A DNA stretch of 64,000 bases, from contig JBBQWR010000001.1 in NCBI GenBank assembly GCA_038210495.1, positions 62,001-126,000 of the forward strand, in the 5' to 3' direction. Below are positions 61,294 to 64,000 of the stretch, one piece after another. Source of the DNA: JBBQWR01 sp038210495. GTDB taxonomy: Bacteria; Planctomycetota; Planctomycetia; Pirellulales; DATAWG01. The notes under the pieces were generated by a model, which was not told where the DNA came from, made no database searches, and saw only the letters and a program-made list of their open reading frames with translations. Position 1 is the first letter of the stretch, and every line of letters starts with the position of its first letter. A program made the position numbers and the translations under genes.

Positions 61294-62327
61294 ATCAAGC
61301 CGCCGTCGTCAATTTCGCGCCGCAAAAGCACTCGGTCGAGCTGCGCGAAGTGCCGCGTCCGGAGATCGGTCCGGCCGATGTGCTGTTGGAAGTCGCGGCG
61401 GTCGGCGTTTGCGGCAGCGATCTGCACCAATGGACGGCCGATCACAGTTGGCCCGTCAATTATCCGGTGGTGCTCGGGCACGAATTCGCCGGCGTGATCC
61501 AGCGAGTCGGCGGCGCCGTCCAGGGCTGGCGCGAAGGTGACCGCGCGGTAAGCGAGACGGCGGCCGTCGTCGATGAGAATAGCCCGATGACGCGGCAAGG
61601 CTTATATAATCTGGACCCGAATCGTCGGGGATTCGGCTACGGTGTCGACGGGGCCATGACCCGGTTTGTCCGCGTGCCGGCTCGTTGTTTGCATCGGCTG
61701 CCCGAAAACCTTTCGTTCGATAAGGCGGGGCTGACCGAGCCGTGTTGCGTGGCCTACAACGCGGTCGTGATGAATTCGTCCGTCCGGCCCGGCGATCGCG
61801 TGGCGGTGCTTGGGCCCGGCCCTATCGGTTTACTCTGCGGCGCGCTGGCCCGGATCCAGGGGGCCGAAGTGGCCGTCGTCGGTCTCGAGCGAGACGGCGC
61901 CCGGTTGGCGATCGCGGAAAAGTATGGTTGTATCCCCATAGCGATCGGATCGAGCGACGAAGCTTTGCTCCAGTGGACCCAATTCGGCGACGGTTTGGGG
62001 GTCGACGGAGTGATCGACGCGGCCGGCATCTCCGCGACTTTAAAAACGGCGATCGACATCGTTCGGCCAGCTGGATGGATCACCAAAGTCGGCTGGGGCA
62101 AGCAGCCGTATGGTCACTCGCTCGACCCGCTGGTGCAAAAGAACATCACGCTTCGGGGCAGTTTCAGCCACAATTGGCCGATCTGGGAGCGGGTCATCCG
62201 GCTGCTCGCGAGCGGTCAACTGGCCGTCGAGCACATCGTTGGCGGTGTTTGGCCGCTGGAGCAGTGGCACGAGGCCTTCGAGGCCATGCACAGCGGCCAA
62301 ATTGCCAAAGCAATCTTAAGGCCATAG
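61290..62327 (+). CDS. medium-chain zinc-type alcohol/polyol dehydrogenase
   Basis: The product is 345 aa from the ATG at 61290, which overlaps the preceding stop and has GGAAG upstream. Catalytic-zinc residues are Cys41 (VGVCGSDLHQW), His64-Glu65 (GHEFAG) and Glu150 (LTEPCCVAYNAV). The NAD motif is GPGPIG (175-180). The four-Cys structural zinc lobe normally around residues 90-115 is absent (AVVDENSPMTRQGLYNLDPNRRG). The relatives are threonine/sorbitol/polyol dehydrogenases. Coupling to an HPS/KGPDC-like enzyme suggests one sugar or sugar-acid pathway. Confidence 0.88.
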   Translation: MNQAAVVNFAPQKHSVELREVPRPEIGPADVLLEVAAVGVCGSDLHQWTADHSWPVNYPVVLGHEFAGVIQRVGGAVQGWREGDRAVSETAAVVDENSPMTRQGLYNLDPNRRGFGYGVDGAMTRFVRVPARCLHRLPENLSFDKAGLTEPCCVAYNAVVMNSSVRPGDRVAVLGPGPIGLLCGALARIQGAEVAVVGLERDGARLAIAEKYGCIPIAIGSSDEALLQWTQFGDGLGVDGVIDAAGISATLKTAIDIVRPAGWITKVGWGKQPYGHSLDPLVQKNITLRGSFSHNWPIWERVIRLLASGQLAVEHIVGGVWPLEQWHEAFEAMHSGQIAKAILRP

Positions 62328-62489
62328 ATTTGGCCCCCTCACATAGCCACGGCTGTGGTATCGGACGAATCGGAGAATCGGCCAGAAATCTGGGATTTTG
62401 CTTGGATTGCCCCGCCGGCTCAATTATTCTATGAGTTGCTGGCACGGACCACACGGCTGATCTAATCATCTGTTTCGGAGACTACGAGT

Positions 62490-63323
62490 ATGGCTTCGGC
62501 ATGTCGCAACCAATTGACGTGGGGACTGGTCCTGGCGATCGCGACGCCGCTATCGCTGATCTGCGTGGCCTGGGGCGCCGATTCAACCGAGGCGCCGCAG
62601 GCCAAACAGGCCGCCGCCAAATCGGTCGATCTCTTCGAAGCCATCAACAGCGGCGATGTCGAAGTGAAGTACATTCCTCGCAACTCGCGCGAGGCTCAGT
62701 TGCTGATTAAGAACAACACGGATCAGCCGCTGTCGGTCAAGCTACCCGACGCATTCGCCGCGGTGCCCGTCTTGGCTCAGGCGGCGGGCGGGGCACAGCG
62801 GACTCCGCGAAACAACAACAATAACAACAATAATCAAAATCAAGCGACCGGTGGCGGCGGATTGGGCGGCGTCGGCGGTGGAGGCGGTGGCAACCAACGG
62901 GGCGGCGGTCAGTTCAGCATCCCCGCCGAAAAAACCGTCACCCTCAAAGCGGAGACCGTCTGCCTTGAGCATGGCAAAAAAGAACCCAATGCGAACGTGC
63001 CCTATGAAATCAAGCCGATCGATTCGTACACCGACGACGCCAAGATCCAAGAGCTTTGCAAAATGCTCGGCCACGGCGAAGCCAGCCAACGAACTATTCA
63101 AGCAGCTGCTTGGCACTTCGCCAGCCATATGACTTGGGAAGAATTGGCGAACAAAAAGATACATCATCTGGCCGGCGGTGATGAGGCGTATTTCTCCAAA
63201 GACGAAATTCGCTCGGCCATCAAGGTCGCCGATCTGGCCATGAAAGCGGCGGACGCCCGCGGCGAGACGACCGTCGCCAGCAACAAGCCCTCATCGACGG
63301 CAGCTGCGTCCAACGGCAATTAG
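62490..63323 (+). CDS. secreted Asn/Gly-rich protein, function unknown
   Basis: The product is 277 aa from the ATG at 62490, with CGGAG upstream. A signal peptide (LTWGLVLAIATPLSLICVAWGAD) is followed by a beta-type domain (VDLFEAINSGDVEVKYIPRNSREAQLLIKNNTDQPLSVKLPDAFAAVPVLAQ). A low-complexity Asn then Gly stretch (about 105-150) precedes a second part with VCLEHGKKEPNANVPYEIKPID and a helical C-terminal region. The N-terminal IKNNT...PLSVKLP pattern looks like a folded domain interacting with metal or polymer, but I do not recognise a family. The likely location is periplasm or cell surface. Confidence 0.7.
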   Translation: MASACRNQLTWGLVLAIATPLSLICVAWGADSTEAPQAKQAAAKSVDLFEAINSGDVEVKYIPRNSREAQLLIKNNTDQPLSVKLPDAFAAVPVLAQAAGGAQRTPRNNNNNNNNQNQATGGGGLGGVGGGGGGNQRGGGQFSIPAEKTVTLKAETVCLEHGKKEPNANVPYEIKPIDSYTDDAKIQELCKMLGHGEASQRTIQAAAWHFASHMTWEELANKKIHHLAGGDEAYFSKDEIRSAIKVADLAMKAADARGETTVASNKPSSTAAASNGN

Positions 63324-63329
63324 CGCCGT

Positions 63330-63434
63330 TTACATTGCCGCGACATTCTGCTGCGGAGTGCAGAACGATTTCGCGAGCCGCCGGCGAGTATTCTATAAGA
63401 CGGCGCGGCAGGATTCCGCGGCTTTTTTTACGCC
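63330..63434 (+). terminator. repeat-derived hairpin with T-tract after the secreted protein gene
   Basis: Diverged arms of the gccgcggcatcctgc family (near 63338-63357 and 63404-63424) pair imperfectly and are followed by ttttttt at 63424-63430. It serves as a plausible rho-independent terminator for the plus-strand gene ending at 63323. Confidence 0.55.
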
Positions 63435-63473
63435 CCACAACCCGCGCCTCGCCCAGTTCTGACGGGCATGGCC

Positions 63474-64000
63474 TTAGGAGCTAACGACGGTCTCGCAATC
63501 CGTAGCCCGTAATTGCCCGAGCAATCGGCGTATTTCTCGTTCGTACGCCTGTCGGTCTTCCTGCAACCTTTGAACGAGCTCGTCCAGTTGCATTTGGCGG
63601 AGATCGAGCGAGTGTTCACGCTGCGCCAATCGTTCCGCTTGGGCGGAAAATTCATCGCGGCACGTCGCGGTCCAGGATTCCATCTCATCCGCCTGTCGCT
63701 GCAGATGTTGCCGGTCCTCGGCCAGTCGTCCGACGGAGGTTTCGACCTCTTGACGCGCGGCGGCATTCTCGCGCCGCTGCTCGCGAGCCGTTGCGGCGAT
63801 TTGACCCCGGATTCGAGCCAGCGACTTCGCTAATTCCGCCGGAGGGTTCTCGCCGCAAAGTTCCGCCCACAATTCGTCGGTCGCGAGCCGCAAATCCAAA
63901 GTCTCGCGATGGGCCGTGGCAACTTCCTCGCGAAGCTGCTCGAAGGCGGCGGCGCGGCGATCCAGCAGTTCCGTTCTCGTGGTAAGCAAGCGAGCTTTTT
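63474..64000 (-). CDS. coiled-coil protein, partial (N-terminus outside the window)
   Basis: The frame is open to the right edge, and the only apparent start inside the window is a TTG at 63989, so the true start is probably beyond it. The visible roughly 171 residues are almost entirely helical and rich in Glu, Arg, Gln and Ala (EQLREEVATAHRETLDLRLATDELWAEL, RLAEDRQHLQRQADEMESWTATC), a long coiled coil. It has a single Trp-rich DELWAEL spot and no enzyme motif. Such coiled coils may be structural or partners in a complex. Identity is unknown. Confidence 0.6.
   Translation of the reverse strand, partial: KARLLTTRTELLDRRAAAFEQLREEVATAHRETLDLRLATDELWAELCGENPPAELAKSLARIRGQIAATAREQRRENAAARQEVETSVGRLAEDRQHLQRQADEMESWTATCRDEFSAQAERLAQREHSLDLRQMQLDELVQRLQEDRQAYEREIRRLLGQLRATDCETVVSS

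Noticed and set aside
1..64000. tRNA, rRNA, tmRNA, SRP RNA, RNase P RNA
   Set aside because: No T-arm consensus (ggttcgaatcc), SRP core or RNase P core sequence was seen on either strand by eye.

Overview
The window is chromosomal DNA of high G+C content from a planctomycete, probably of the Pirellulales type. The evidence is DUF1559 (H-X9-DG) pseudopilin-like proteins, an ECF sigma factor paired with a transmembrane Ser/Thr kinase, a BBP2-like porin, mostly weak Shine-Dalgarno sequences, and spacers full of short GC-rich palindromic repeats. I found no tRNA, rRNA, CRISPR array, transposase or prophage gene.

Layout: 1-2326 (minus) is the tail of a type VI secretion operon, tssB-tssC-hcp, with hcp cut by the window edge. 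2692-19015 (minus) is a complete 14-gene NADH:quinone oxidoreductase operon in canonical order nuoA to nuoN, with nuoC and nuoD separate. A CRP-type palindrome lies upstream of nuoA, and most spacers carry palindromic or tandem repeats. 19469-21966 (minus) holds the ECF sigma factor and kinase pair. 22166-26564 (plus) holds a zinc-ribbon polytopic membrane protein, a FixJ-like response regulator and dprA.

26731-38102 (minus) is a likely 11-kb operon: stand-alone circularly permuted ATP-grasp, stand-alone alpha-E protein, transglutaminase-DUF2126, a fused ATP-grasp/alpha-E protein, a second transglutaminase, a DUF4430 lipoprotein and a DUF6580-like membrane protein. It looks like a peptide-bond-forming and remodelling system of unknown substrate, present as two parallel sets. 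It is the most interesting locus here.

38541-45185 (plus) carries two tandem small paralogues, rimO, pgsA, a CPBP protease, a Gfo/Idh/MocA oxidoreductase and serA. 45355-53458 (plus) carries secreted or cell-surface proteins (CARDB protein, Cys/His-rich peptide, DUF1559 protein, porin) and then malate dehydrogenase. 53709-64000 carries an alpha/beta hydrolase with Asp at the nucleophile position, a DUF1559 pseudopilin, a diadenylate-cyclase-domain protein, a SWIM/SNF2 helicase, a small conserved protein, an HPS/KGPDC-like decarboxylase translationally coupled to a zinc-type dehydrogenase, a secreted Asn/Gly-rich protein, and a coiled-coil protein cut by the window end.

Coordinates and starts are read from the sequence. 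Family names come from recognised motifs; no database search was possible.
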